NCBI RefSeq assembly: GCF_029227915.1
Contig: NC_079879.1
Span: 15,812,001 to 15,876,000 of the forward strand
Length of the DNA stretch: 64,000 bases
Source of the DNA: Hydractinia symbiolongicarpus
Taxonomy: Eukaryota; Cnidaria; Hydrozoa; Anthoathecata; Hydractiniidae
Direction: 5' to 3'
In this document: piece after piece, positions 37,442 through 50,200 of the stretch
How positions within the stretch are numbered: position 1 is the stretch's first letter
How the letters are laid out: each line of letters starts with the position of its first letter
The notes under the pieces: model-generated
The model's database searches: none
The model's input: the letters and a program-made list of their open reading frames with translations, nothing else
What the model was told of the DNA's origin: nothing
Position numbers and translations under genes: made by a program

Positions 37442-39097
37442 CCTATAAAGTCTGTAATATGGCCTTTTACAGTCTAATAAAGGCCTCACACGTAAATCAC
37501 GTGGTTTCACCTGTCTGCGCAGGTTACCATTGGCCTAGTCCTTCCAGTCTCAATGCGCTACAACCTCCCAATTCGTTTTCATTATCGCTGTTGCCTTACA
37601 ACACTCTTAACTACCTGCACAGTCCTATAAAGGTTGTAATATGGCCTTTTGCAGTCTAATAAAATCCTCACACGTAAATCACGTGGCTTCACCGGTCTGC
37701 GCAGGTTACCATTGGCCTAGTCCTTCCAGTCTCAATTCGCTAAAACGTCCCAAGTTTTTTTCATTATCGCCGTTGCCTTACAACACTCTTAACTACCTGC
37801 ACAGTCCTATAAAGGCTGTAATATGGCCTTTTGCAGTCTAATAAATCCTCACACGTAAATCACGTGGCTTCACCGGTCTGCACAGGTTACCATTGGCCTA
37901 GTCCTTCCAGTCTCAATGCGCTAAAACGTCCCAAGTTTTTTTCATTGGCGAAGTTGCCTTAGAACACTCTTTACTACGTCCACAGTCCTATAAAGGCTGT
38001 AATATGGCCTTTTGCATTCTAATAAAGGCCTCACACGTAAATCACGTGGTTCCATCTGCCTGTGCAGGTTAACAGTGGACTAGTCCTTCAAGTCTCAATG
38101 TGCTACAACGTCCCAAGTCGTTTTCATTAGCGCAGTCGCTTTACAACACTCTTAACTACGTGCACAGGCCTATAAAGGCTGTAATATGGCCTTTTGCAGT
38201 CTATTAAAGGCCTCACACGTAAATCACGTGGTTTCACCTGTCTGCGCAGGTTACCATTGGCCTAGTCCTTCTAGTCTCAATGCGCTACAACCTCCCAATT
38301 CGTTTTCATTATTGCTGTTGCCTTACAACACTCTTAACTACCTGCACAGTCCTATAAAGGCTGTAATATGGCCTTTTGCAGTCTAATAAAGTCCTCACAC
38401 GTAAATCACGTGGCTTCACCGGTCTGCGCAGGTTACCATTGGCCTACTCCTTCCAGTCTCAATTCGCTAAAACGTCCCAAGTTTTTTTCATTATCGCCGT
38501 TGCCTTACAACACTCTTAACTACCTGCACAGTCCTATAAAGGCTGTAATATGGCCTTTTGCAGTCTAATAAAGTCCTCACACGTAAATCACGTGGCTTCA
38601 CCGGTCTGCGCAGGTTACCATTGGCCTAGTCCTTCCAGTCTCAATGCGCTACAACGTCCCAAGTTTTTTTCATTGGCGAAGTTGCCTTAGAACACTCTTT
38701 ACTACGTCCACAGTCCTATAAAGGCTGTAATATGGTCTTTTGCAGTCTAATAAAGGCCTCACACGTAAATCACATTGTTCCATCTGCCTGTGCAGGTTAC
38801 CAGTGGACTAGTCCTTCAAGTCTCAATGTGCTACAACGTCCCAAGTCGTTTTCATTGGCGAAGTTGCCTTAGAACACTTTTAACTACGTGCACTGTCCTA
38901 TAAAGGCTGTAATATGGCCTTTTGCAGTCTAATAAAGGCCTCACACGTAAATCACGTGGTTCCATTTGTCTGTGCAGGTTACCATTGGACTATTCCTTCC
39001 AGTCTCAATGCGCTACAACGTCCCAAGTCGTTTTCATTAGCGCCGTTGCTTTACACAACAGTCTACGTGCACAGTCCTATAAAGGCTGTAATATGGC
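37442..39097. repeat. 1,816-bp higher-order repeat, copy 2 (about 91% of the unit)
   Basis: Second copy, ending about 160 bp before completion. Copy 1 then continues GGCTTTTTGCAG and a GGTTCCATTTGCC monomer, while this copy continues GGCCTTTTGCAG and a CCCTACACG monomer. An incomplete final copy indicates that a later exchange overwrote the right edge. Confidence 0.88.
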
Positions 39098-41724
39098 CTT
39101 TTGCAGTCTAATAAAGGCCCTACACGTAAATCACGTGGTTTCACCTGTCTGTGCAGGTTACCATTGGCCTAGCCCTTCCAGTCTCAATGTGCTACAACGT
39201 CCTTAGTCAATTTCCTTATTGCCGTTGCTTTACAACACTATTAACTACGTGCACAGTCCAATAAAGGCTGTAATATAGCCTTTTTCAGTCTAATGAAGGC
39301 CTCACACGTTAATCACATGGTTCCATTTGCCTGTGCAGGTTACCATTGGACTATTCCTTCCAGTCTCAATGCGCTAAAACGTTCCAAGTCGTTTTCATTA
39401 TCGCCGTTGCCTTACAAAACTCTTAACTACCTGCACAGTCCTATAAAGGCTGTAATATGGCCTTTTGCAGTCTAATAAAGTCCTCACACGTAAATCACGT
39501 GGTTTCACCTGTCTGCGCAGGTTACCATTGGCCTAGTCCTTCCAGTCTCAATGCGCTACAACGTCCCAAGTCGTTTTCATTATCGCCGTTGCCTTACAAC
39601 ACTCTTAACTACCTGCACAGTCCTATAAAGGCTGTAATATGGCCTTTTGCAGCCTAATAAAGTCCCCACAAGTAAATCACGTGGCTTCACCGGTCTGCGC
39701 AGGTTACCATTGGCCTAGTCCTTCCAGTCTCAATTCGCTAAAACGTCCCAAGTTTTTTTCATTATCGCCGTTGCCTTACAACACTCTTAACTACCTGCAC
39801 AGTCCTATAAAGGCTGTAATATGGCCTTTTGCAGTCTAATAAAGTCCTCACACGTAAATCACGTGGCTTCACCGGTCTGCGCAGGTTACCATTGGCCTAG
39901 TCCTTCCAGTCTCAATGCGCTAAAACGTCCCAAGTTTTTTTCATTAGCGAAGTTGCCTTAGAACACTCTTTATTACGTCCACAGTCCTATAAAGGCTGTA
40001 ATATGGCCTTTTGCATTCTAATAAAGGCCTCACACGTAAATCACGTGGTTCCATCTGCCTGTGCAGGTTACCAGTGGACTAGTCCTTCAAGTCTCAATGT
40101 GCTACAACGTCCCAAGTCGTTTTCATTGGCGAAGTTGCCTTAGAACACTTTTAACTACGTGCACAATCCTATAAAGGCTGTAATATGGCCTTTTGCAGTC
40201 TAATGAAAGCCTCACACGTAAATCACGTGGTTCCATTTGTCTGTGCAGGTTACCATTGGACTATTCCTTCCAGTCTCAATGCGCTACAACGTCCCAAGTC
40301 GTTTTCATTAGCGCCGTTGCTTTACACAACAATCTACGTGCACAGTCCTATAAAGGCTGTAATATGGCCTTTTGCAGTCTAATAAAGGCCCTACACGTAA
40401 ATCACGTGGTTTCACCTGTCTGTGCAGGTTACCATTGGCCTAGCCCTTCCAGTCTCAATGTGCTACAACGTCCTTAGTCAATTTCCTTAATGCCGTTGCT
40501 TTACAACACTATTAACTACGTGCACAGTCCAATAAAGGCTGTAATATAGCATTTTTCAGTCCAGTAAAGGCCTCACACGTAAATCACGTGGTTCCATCTG
40601 CCTGTGCAGGTTACCATTGGACTATTCCTTACAGTCTCAATGCGCTACAACGTCCCAAGTCGTTTTCATTAGCGCCGTTGCCTTACAACACTCTTAACTA
40701 CGACCACAGTCCTATAAAGGCTATAATATCGCCTTTTGCAGTCTAATAAAGTCCTCACACGTAAATCACGTGGTTTCACCTGTCTGCGCAGGTTACCATT
40801 GGCCTAGTCCTTCCAGTCTCAATGTGCTACAACGTCCCAAGTCGTTTTCATTATCGCCGTTGCCTTACAACACTCTTAACTACCTGCACAGTCCTATAAA
40901 GGCTGTAATATGGCCTTTTGCAGTCTAATAAAGTCCCCACAAGTAAATCACGTGGCTTCACCGGTCTGCGCAGGTTACCATTGGCCTAGTCCTTCCAATC
41001 TCAAAGCGCTACAACGTCCCAAGTTTCTTTCATTGGCGAAGTTGCCTTACAACACTCTTAACAACGTGCACAGTCCTATAAAGGCTGTAATATGGCCTTT
41101 TGCAGTCTAATAAAGGCCTCACACGTAAATCACGTGGTTCCATTTCCCTGTGCAGGTTACCATTGGACTATTCCTTCCAGTCTCAATGTGCTACAACGTC
41201 CCAAGTCGTTTTCATTAGCGCAGTTGCTTTACAACACTCTTAACTACGTGCACAGGCCTATAAAGGCTGTAATATGGCCTTTTGCAGTCTATTAAAGGCC
41301 TCACACGTAAATCACGTGGTTTCACCTGTCTGCGCAGGTTACCATTGGCCTAGTCCTTCCAGTCTCAATGCGCTACAACCTCCCAATTCGTTTTCATTAT
41401 CGCTGTTGCCTTACAACACTCTTAACTACCTGCACAGTCCTATAAAGGTTGTAATATGGCCTTTTGCAGTCTAATAAAGTCCTCACACGTAAATCACGTG
41501 GCTTCACCGGTCTGCGCAGGTTACCATTGGCCTAGTCCTTCCAGTCTCAATTCGCTAAAACGTCCCAAGTTTTTTTCATTATCGCCGTTGCCTTACAACA
41601 CTCTTAACTACCTGCACTGTCCTATAAAGGCTGTAATATGGCTTTTTGCAGTCTAATAAAGGCCTCACACGTAAATCACGTGGTTCCATTTGTCTGTGCA
41701 GGTTACCATTGGACTATTCCTTCC
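39098..41724. repeat. Heterogeneous satellite segment rich in 179-bp and CCTTAGTCAATTTCC monomers
   Basis: Contains repeated occurrences of a zone-III cassette. A TTTACACAACA monomer is followed by a CCCTACACG/CCTTAGTCAATTTCC monomer, then TATAGCCTTTTTCAGTCCAG and a monomer ending CTACGACCACAG with CTATAATATCGCC. About 40,190-40,740 matches 41,643-42,193 at an offset of 1,453 bp (8 x 182 minus 3), and 40,185 is offset 1,271 bp from 38,914. Confidence 0.83.
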
Positions 41725-43478
41725 AGTCTCAATGCGCTACAACGTCCCAAGTCGTTTTCATTAGCGCCGTTGCTTTACACAACAGTCTACGTGCACAGTC
41801 CTATAAAGGCTGTAATATGGCCTTTTGCAGTCTAATAAAGGCCCTACACGTAAATCACGTGGTTTCACCTGTCTTTGCAGGTTACCATTGGCCTAGCCCT
41901 TCCAGTCTCAATGTGCTACAACGTCCTTAGTCAATTTCCTTATTGCCGTTGCTTTAAAACACTATTAACTACGTGCACAGTCCAATAAAGGCTGTAATAT
42001 AGCCTTTTTCAGTCCAGTAAAGGCCTCACACGTAAATCACGTGGTTCCATCTGCCTGTGCAGGTTACCATTGGACTATTCCTTACAGTCTCAATGCGCTA
42101 CAACGTCCCAAGTCGTTTTCATTAGCGCCGTTGCCTTACAACACTCTTAACTACGACCACAGTCCTATAAAGGCTATAATATCGCCTTTTGCAGTCTAAT
42201 AAAGGCCTCACACGTAAATCACGTGGTTCCATCTGCCTGCGCAGGTTACCAGTGGACTAGTCGTTCCAGTCTCAATGCGCTGCAACGTCCCAAGTCGTTT
42301 TCATTAGCGCCGTTGCCTTAGAACACTCTTAACTACGTGCACAGTCCTATAAAGGCTGTATTATGGCCTTTTGCAGTCTAATGAAGGCCTCACACGTTAA
42401 TCACATGGTTCCATTTGCCTGTGCAGGTTACCATTGGACTATTCCTTCCAGTCTCAATGCGCTACAACGTCCCAAGTCGTTTCAATTATCGCCGTTGCCT
42501 TACAAAACTCTTAACTACCTGCACAGTCCTATAAAGGCTGTAATATGGCCTTTTGCAGTCTAATAAAGTCCTCACACGTAAATCACGTGGTTTCACCTGT
42601 CTGCGCAGGTTACCATTGGCCTAGTCCTGCCAGTCTCAATGCGCTACAACGTCCCAAGTCGTTTTCATTAGCGCCGTTGTTTTACACAACAGTCTACGTG
42701 CACAGTCCTATAAAGGCTGTAATATGGCCTTTTGCAGTCTAATAAAGGCCCTACACGTAAATCACGTGGTTTCACCTGTCTGTGCAGGTTACCATTGGCC
42801 TAGCCCTTCCAGTTTCAATGTGCTACAACGTCCTTAGTCAATTTCCTTATTGCCGTTGCTTTACAACACTATTAACTACGTGCACAGTCCAATAAAGGCT
42901 GTAATATAGCCTTTTTCAGTCCAGTAAAGGCCTCACACGTAAATCACGTGGTTCCATCTGCCTGTGCAGGTTACCATTGGACTATTCCTTACAGTCTCAA
43001 TGCGCTACAACGTCCCAAGTCGTTTTCATTAGCGCCGTTGCCTTACAACACTCTTAACTACGACCACAGTCCTATAAAGGCTATAATATCGCCTTTTGCA
43101 GTCTAATAAAGGCCTCACACGTAAATCACGTGGTTCCATCTGCCTGCGCAGGTTACCAGTGGACTAGTCGTTCCAGTCTCAATGCGCTGCAACGTCCCAA
43201 GTCGTTTTCATTAGCGCCGTTGCCTTAGAACACTCTTAACTACGTGCACAGTCCTATAAAGGCTGTATTATGGCCTTTTGCAGTCTAATGAAGGCCTCAC
43301 ACGTTAATCACATGGTTCCATTTGCCTGTGCAGGTTACCATTGGACTATTCCTTCCAGTCTCAATGCGCTACAACGTCCCAAGTCGTTTTCATTATCGCC
43401 GTTGCCTTACAAAACTCTTAACTACCGGCACAGTCCTATAAAGGCTGTAATATGGCTTTTTGCAGTCTAATAAAGTCC
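41725..43478. repeat. 907-bp higher-order repeat, about 1.9 copies (5 monomers)
   Basis: Offset-907 similarity runs from about 41,725 to 43,478 (copy 1 about 41,725-42,631, copy 2 about 42,632-43,478). Both copies share the TTTACACAACAGTC monomer, the CTACGACCACAG/ATAATATCGCC monomer, the CCAGTGGACTAGTCGTTCC monomer and the CACATGGTTCC monomer. Differences include GTCTTTGCAGG versus GTCTGTGCAGG, CGTTTCAATTATCG versus CGTTTTCATTATCG, and CTACCTGCAC versus CTACCGGCAC. Confidence 0.85.
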
Positions 43479-45430
43479 CCACAAGTAAATCACGTGGCTT
43501 CACCGGTCTGCGCAGGTTACCATTGGCCTAGTCCTTCCAATCTCAAAGCGCTACAATGTCCCAAGTTTCTTTTATTGGCGAAGTTGCCTTACAACACTCT
43601 TAACTACGTGCACAGTCCTATAAAGGCTGTAATATGGCCTTTTGCAGTCTATTAAAGGCCTCACACGTAAATCACGTGGTTTCACCTGTCTGCACAGGTT
43701 ACCATTGGCCTAGTCCTTCCAGTCTCAATGCGCTACAACCTCCCAATTCGTTTTCATTATCGCCGTTGCCTTACAACACTCTTACTACCTGCACAGTCCT
43801 ATAAAGGCTGTAATATGGCCTTTTGCAGTCTAATAAAGTCCTCACACGTAAATCACGTGGCTTCACCGGTCTGCGCAGGTTACCATTGGCCTAGTCCTCC
43901 CAGTCTCAATGCGCTACAACGTCCCAAGTTTTTTTCATTGGCGAAGTTGCCTTAGAACACTCTTTACTACGTCCACAGTCCTATAAAGGCTGTAATATGG
44001 CCTTTTGCAGTCTAATAAAGGCCTCACACGTAAATCACGTTGTTCCATCTGCCTGTGCAGGTTACCAGTGGACTAGTCCTTCAAGTCTCAATGTGCTACA
44101 ACGTCCCAAGTCGTTTTCATTGGCGAAGTTGCCTTAGAACACTTTTAACTACGTGCACTGTCCTATAAAGGCTGTAATATGGCCTTTTGCAGTCTAATAA
44201 AGGCCTCACACGTAAATCACGTGGTTCCATTTGTCTGTGCAGGTTACCATTGGACTATTCCTTCCAGTCTCAATGCGCTGCAACGTCCCAAGTCGTTTTC
44301 ATTATCGCCGTTGCCTTACAACACTCATAACTACCTGCACAGTCCTATAAAGGCTGTAATATGGCCTTTTGCAGTCTAATAAAGTCCTCACAAGTAAATC
44401 ACGTGGCTTCACCGGTCTGCGCAGGTTACCATTGGCCTAGTCCTTCCAGTCTCAAAGCGCTACAACGTCCCAAGTTTTTTTCATTGGCGAAGTTGCCTTA
44501 CAACACTCTTAACTACGTGCACAGTCCCATAAAGGCTGTCATATGGCCTTTTGCAGTCTAATAAAGACCTCACACGTAAATCACGTGGTTCCATTTGCCT
44601 GTGCAGGTTACTATTGGACTATTCCTTCCAGTCTCAATGTGCTACAACGTCCCAAGTCGTTTTCATTAGCGCCGTTGCTTTACAACACTCTTAACTACGT
44701 GCACAGGCCTATAAAGGCTGTAATATGGCCTTTTGCAGTCTATTAAAGGCCTCACACGTAAATCACGTGGTTTCACCTGGCTGCGCAGGTTACCATTGGC
44801 CTAGTCCCTCCAGTCTCAATGCGCTACAACCTCCCAATTCGTTTTCATTATCGCTGTTGCCTTACAACACTCTTAAGTACCTGCACAGTCCTATAAAGGC
44901 TGTAATATGGCCTTTTGCAGTCTAATAAAGTCCTCACACGTAAATCACGTGGTTTCACCTGTCTGCGCAGGTTACCATTGGCCTAGTCCTTCCAGTCTCA
45001 ATGCGCTACAACCTCCCAAGTCGTTTTCATTATCGCCGTTGCCTTACAACACTCTTAACTACCTGCACAGTCCTATAAAGGCTGTAATATGGCCTTTTGC
45101 AGTCTAATAAAGTCCTCACACGTAAATCACGTGGCTTCACCGGTCTGCGCAGGTTACCATTGGCCTAGTCCTTCCAGTCTCAATGCGCTACAACGTCCCA
45201 AGTTTTTTTCATTGGCGAAGTTGCCTTAGAACACTCTTTACTACGTCCACAGTCCTATAAAGGCTGTAATATGGCCTTTTGCAGTCTAATAAAGGCCTCA
45301 CACGTAAATCACGTGGTTCCATCTGCCTGTGCAGGTTACCAGTGGACTAGTCCTTCAAGTCTCAATGTGCTACAACGTCCCAAGTCGTTTTCATTGGCGA
45401 AGTTGCCTTAGAACACTTTTAACTACGTGC
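43479..45430. repeat. Heterogeneous satellite segment
   Basis: About ten monomers without a strong local period. Many combine the GGCTTCACCGGTCTGCGC start with GTTTTTTTCATTGG, and there are several CAACCTCCCAATTCG monomers like those of the 1,816-bp unit. Nothing other than satellite is visible. Confidence 0.8.
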
Positions 45431-47240
45431 ACTGTCCTATAAAGGCTGTAATAAGGGCTTTTGCAGTCTAATAAAGGCCTCACACGTAAATCACGTGGTT
45501 CCATTTGTCTGTGCAGGTTACCATTGGACTATTCCTTCCAGTCTCAATGCGCTACAACGTCCCAAGTCGTTTTCATTAGCGCCGTTGCTTTACACAACAG
45601 TCTACGTGCACAGTCCTATAAAGGCTGTAATATGGCCTTTTGCAGTCTAATAAAGGCCTTACACGTAAATCACGTGGTTTCACCTGTCTGTGCAGGTTAC
45701 CATTGGCCTAGCCCTTCCAGTCTCAATGTGCTACAACGTCCTAAGTCAATTTCCTTACTGCTGTTGCTTTACAACACTATTAACTACGTGCACAGTCCAA
45801 TAAAGGCTGTAATATAGCCTTTTTCAGTCCAGTAAAGGCCTCACACGTAAATCACGTGGTTCCATCTGCCTGTGCAGGTTACCATTGGACTATTCCTTAC
45901 AGTCTCAATGCGCTACAACGTCCCAAGTCGTTTTCATTAGCACCGTTGCCTTACAACACTCTTAACTACGACCACAGTCCTATAAAGGCTATAATATCGC
46001 CTTTTGCAGTCTAATAAAGGCCTCACACGTAAATCACGTGGTTCCATCTGCCTGCGCAGGTTACCAGTGGACTAATTGTTCCACTCTCAATGTGCTACAA
46101 CGTCCCAAGTCGTTTTCATTAGCGCCGTTGCTTTACAACACTCTTAACTACGTGCACAGGCCTATAAAGGCTGTAATATGGCCTATTGCAGTCTAATAAA
46201 GGCCTCACACGTAAATCACGTGGTTTCACCTGTCTGCGCAGGTTACCATTGGCCTAGTCCTTCCAGTCTCAATGCGCTGCAACGTCCCAAGTCGTTTTCA
46301 TTAGCGCCGTTGCCTTAGAACACTCTTAACTACGTGCACAGTCCTATAAAGGCTGTATTATGGCCTTTTGCAGTCTAATAAAGGCCTCACACGTAAATCA
46401 CGTGGTTTCACCTGTCTGCGCAGGTTACCATTGGCCTAGTCCTTCCAGTCTCAATGTGCTACAACGTCCCAAGTCGTTTTCATTGGCGAAGTTGCCTTAG
46501 AACACTTTTAACTACGTGCACTGTCCTATAAAGGCTGTAATATGGCCTTTTGCAGTCTAATAAAGGCCTCACACGTAAATCACGTGGTTCCATTTGTCTG
46601 TGCAGGTTACCATTGGACTATTCCTTCCAGTCTCAATGCGCTACAACGTCCCAAGTCGTTTTCATTAGCGCCGTTGCTTTACACAACAGTCTACGTGCAC
46701 AGTCCTATAAAGGCTGTAATATGGCCTTTTGCAGTCTAATAAAGGCCTTACACGTAAATCACGTGGTTTCACCTGTCTGTGCAGGTTACCATTGGCCCAG
46801 CCCTTCCAGTCTCAATGTGCTACAACGTCCTAAGTCAATTTCCTTATTGCCGTTGCTTTACAACACTATTAACTACGTGCACAGTCCAATAAAGGCTGTA
46901 ATATAGCCTTTTTCAGTCCAGTAAAGGCCTCACACGTAAATCACGTGGTTCCATCTGCCTGTGCAGGTTACCATTGGACTATTCCTTACAGTCTCAATGC
47001 GCTACAACGTCCCAAGTCGTTTTCATTAGCACCGTTGCCTTACAACACTCTTAACTACGACCACAGTCCTATAAAGGCTATAATATCGCCTTTTGCAGTC
47101 TAATAAAGGCCTCACACGTAAATCACGTGGTTCCATCTGCCTGCGCAGGTTACCAGTGGACTAATTGTTCCACTCTCAATGTGCTACAACGTCCCAAGTC
47201 GTTTTCATTAGCGCTGTTGCTTTACAACACTCTTAACTAC
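45431..47240. repeat. 1,089-bp higher-order repeat, about 1.7 copies (6 monomers)
   Basis: About 45,431-46,150 matches 46,520-47,240 at an offset of 1,089 bp (6 x 182 minus 3). Shared marks are TTTACACAACAGTC, GCCTTACACG, CCTAAGTCAATTTCC, TTAGCACCGTTGCC, CTACGACCACAG and ATTGTTCCACTCTC. A related piece recurs at about 48,900-49,440 and again near 50,300-50,870. Confidence 0.85.
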
Positions 47241-50200
47241 CTGCACAGTCCTACAAAGGCTGTAATATGGCCTTTTGCAGTCTAATAAAGTCCTCACACG
47301 TAAATCACGTGGCTTCACCGGTCTGCGCAGGTTACCATTGGCCTAGTCCTTCAAATCTCAATGTACTACAACGTCCCAAGTAGTTTTCATTGGCGAAGTT
47401 GCCTTAGAACACTCTTTACAACGTGCACAGTCCTATAAAGGCTGTAATATGGCCTTTTGCAGTCTAATAAAGGCCTCATACGTTAATCACGCGGTTCCAT
47501 TCGCCTGTGCAGGTTACCATTGGACTATTCCTTCCAGTCTCATTGCGCCACAACGTCCCAAGTGGTTTTCATTAGCGCCGTTGCCTTAGAACACTCTTAA
47601 CTACGTGCACAGTCCTATAAAGGATGTAATATGGCCTTTTGCAGTCTAATAAAGGCCTCACACGTAAATCACGTGGTTCCATTTGCCTGTGCAGGTTACC
47701 ATTGGACTATTCCTTCCAATCTCAATGTGCTACAACGTCCCAAGTCGTTTTCATTAGCGCCGTTGCTTTACAACACTCTTAACTACGCGCACAGGCCTAT
47801 AAAGGCTGTAATATGGCCTTTTGCAGTCTAATGAAGGCTTCACACGTAAATCACGTGGTTTCACCTGCCTGCGCAGGTTACCTTTGGACTAATCGTTCCA
47901 ATCCCAATGTGCTACAACGTCCCAAGTCGTTTTCATTAGCGCCGTTGCTTTACAACACTCTTAACTACGTGCACAGTCCTATAAAGGCTGTAATATGGCC
48001 TTTTGCAGTCTAATAAAGGCCTCACACGTAAATCACGTGGTTCCATTTGCCTGTGCAGGTTACCATTGGACTATTCCTTCCAGTCTCAATGCGCTGCAAC
48101 GTCCCAAGTCGTTTTCATTGGCGAAGTTGCCTTAGAACACTCTTAAGTACGTGCAAAGTCCTATAAAGTCTGTATTATAGCCTTTTGCAGTCTAATAAAG
48201 GCCTCACACGTAAATCACGTGGTTTCACCTGTCTGCGCAGGTTACCATTGGCCTAGTCCTTTCAGCCTCAATGCGCTACAACGTCCCAAGTCGTTTTCAT
48301 TAGTGCCGTTGCCTTACAACACTCTTAACTTCGTGCACAGTCCTATAAAGTCTGTAAAATGGTGTTTGCAGTCGAACAAAGGCTTCACACGTAAATCACG
48401 TGGTTTCACCTGCCTGCGCAGGTTACCTTTGGACTAATCGTTCGAATCTCAATGTGCTACAACGTCCCAGGTCGTTTTCATTAGCGCCGTTGCTTTACAA
48501 CACTCTTAACTACGTGCACAGGCCTATAAAGGCTGTAATATGGCCTTTTGCAGTCTAATAAAGGCCTCACACGTAAATCACGTGGTTTCACCTGTCTGCG
48601 CAGGTTACCATTGGCCTAGTCCTTCCAGTCTCAATGCGCTGCAACGTCCCAAGTCGTTTTCATTAGCGCCGTTGCCTTAGAACACTCTTAACTACGTGCA
48701 CAGTCCTATAAAGGCTGTATTATGGCCTTTTGCAGTCTAATAAAGGCCTCACACGTAAATCACGTGGTTTCACCTGTCTGCGCAGGTTACCATTGGCCTA
48801 GTCCTTCCAGTCTCAATGTGCTACAACGTCCCAAGTCGTTTTCATTGGCGAAGTTGCCTTAGAACACTTTTAACTACGTGCACTGTCCTATAAATGCTGT
48901 AATATGGCCTTTTGCAGTCTAATAAAGGCCTCACACGTAAATGACGTGGTTCCATTTGTCTGTGCAGGTTACCATTGGACTACTCCTTCCAGTCTCAATG
49001 CGCTACAACGTCCCAAGTCGTTTTCATTAGCGCCGTTGCTTTACACAACAGACTACGTGCACAGTCCTATAAAGGCTGTAATATGGCCTTTTGCAGTCTA
49101 ATAAAGGCCTTACACGTAAATCACGTGGTTTCACCTGTCTGTGCAGGTTACCATTGGCCTAGCCCTTCCAGTCTCAATGTGCTACAACGTCCTAAGTCAA
49201 TTTCCTTATTGCCGTTGCTTTACAACACTATTAACTACGTGCACAGTCCAATAAAGGCTGTAATATAGCCTTTTTCAGTCCAGTAAAGGCCTCACACGTA
49301 AATCACGTGGTTCCATCTGCCTGTGCAGGTTACCATTGGACTATTCCTTACAGTCTCAATGCGCTACAACGTCCCAAATCGTTTTCATTAGCACCGTTGC
49401 CTTACAACACTCTTAACTACGACCACAGTCCTATAAAGGCTATAATATCGCCTTTTGCAGTCTAATAAAGGCCTCACACGTAAATCACGTGGCTTCACCT
49501 GTCTGCGCAGGTTACCATTCGCCTAGTCCTTCCAGTCTCAATGCGCTGCAACGTCCCAAGTCGTTTTCATTAGCGCCGTTGCCTTAGAACACTCTTAACT
49601 ACGTGCACAGTCCTATAAAGGCTATATTATGGCCTCTTGCAGTCTAATAAAGGCCTCACACGTTAATCACGTGGTTCCATTTGCCTGTGCAGGTTACCAT
49701 TGGACTATTCCTTCCAGTCTCAATGCCCTACAACGTCCCAAGTCGTTTTCATTATCGCCGTTGCCTTACAACACTCTTAACTACCTGCACAGTCCTATAA
49801 AGGCTGTAATATGGCCTTTTGCAGTCTAATAAAGTCCTCACACGTAAATCACGTGGCTTCACCGGTCTGCGCAGGTTACCATTGGCCTAGTCCTTCAAAT
49901 CTCAATGTGCTACAACGTCCCAAGTCGTTTTCATTGGCGAAGTTGCCTTAGAACACTTTTAACTACGTCCACTGTCCTATAAAGGCTGTAATATGGCCTT
50001 TTGCAGTCTAATAAAGGCCTCACACGTAAATCACGTGGTTCCATTTGCCTGTGCAGGTTACCATTGGACTATTCCTTCCAGTCTCAATGCGCTGCAACGT
50101 CCCAAGTCGTTTTCATTGGCGAAGTTGCCTTAGAACACTCTTAAGTACGTGCAAAGTCCTATAAAGTCTGTATTATAGCCTTTTGCAGTCTAATAAAGGC

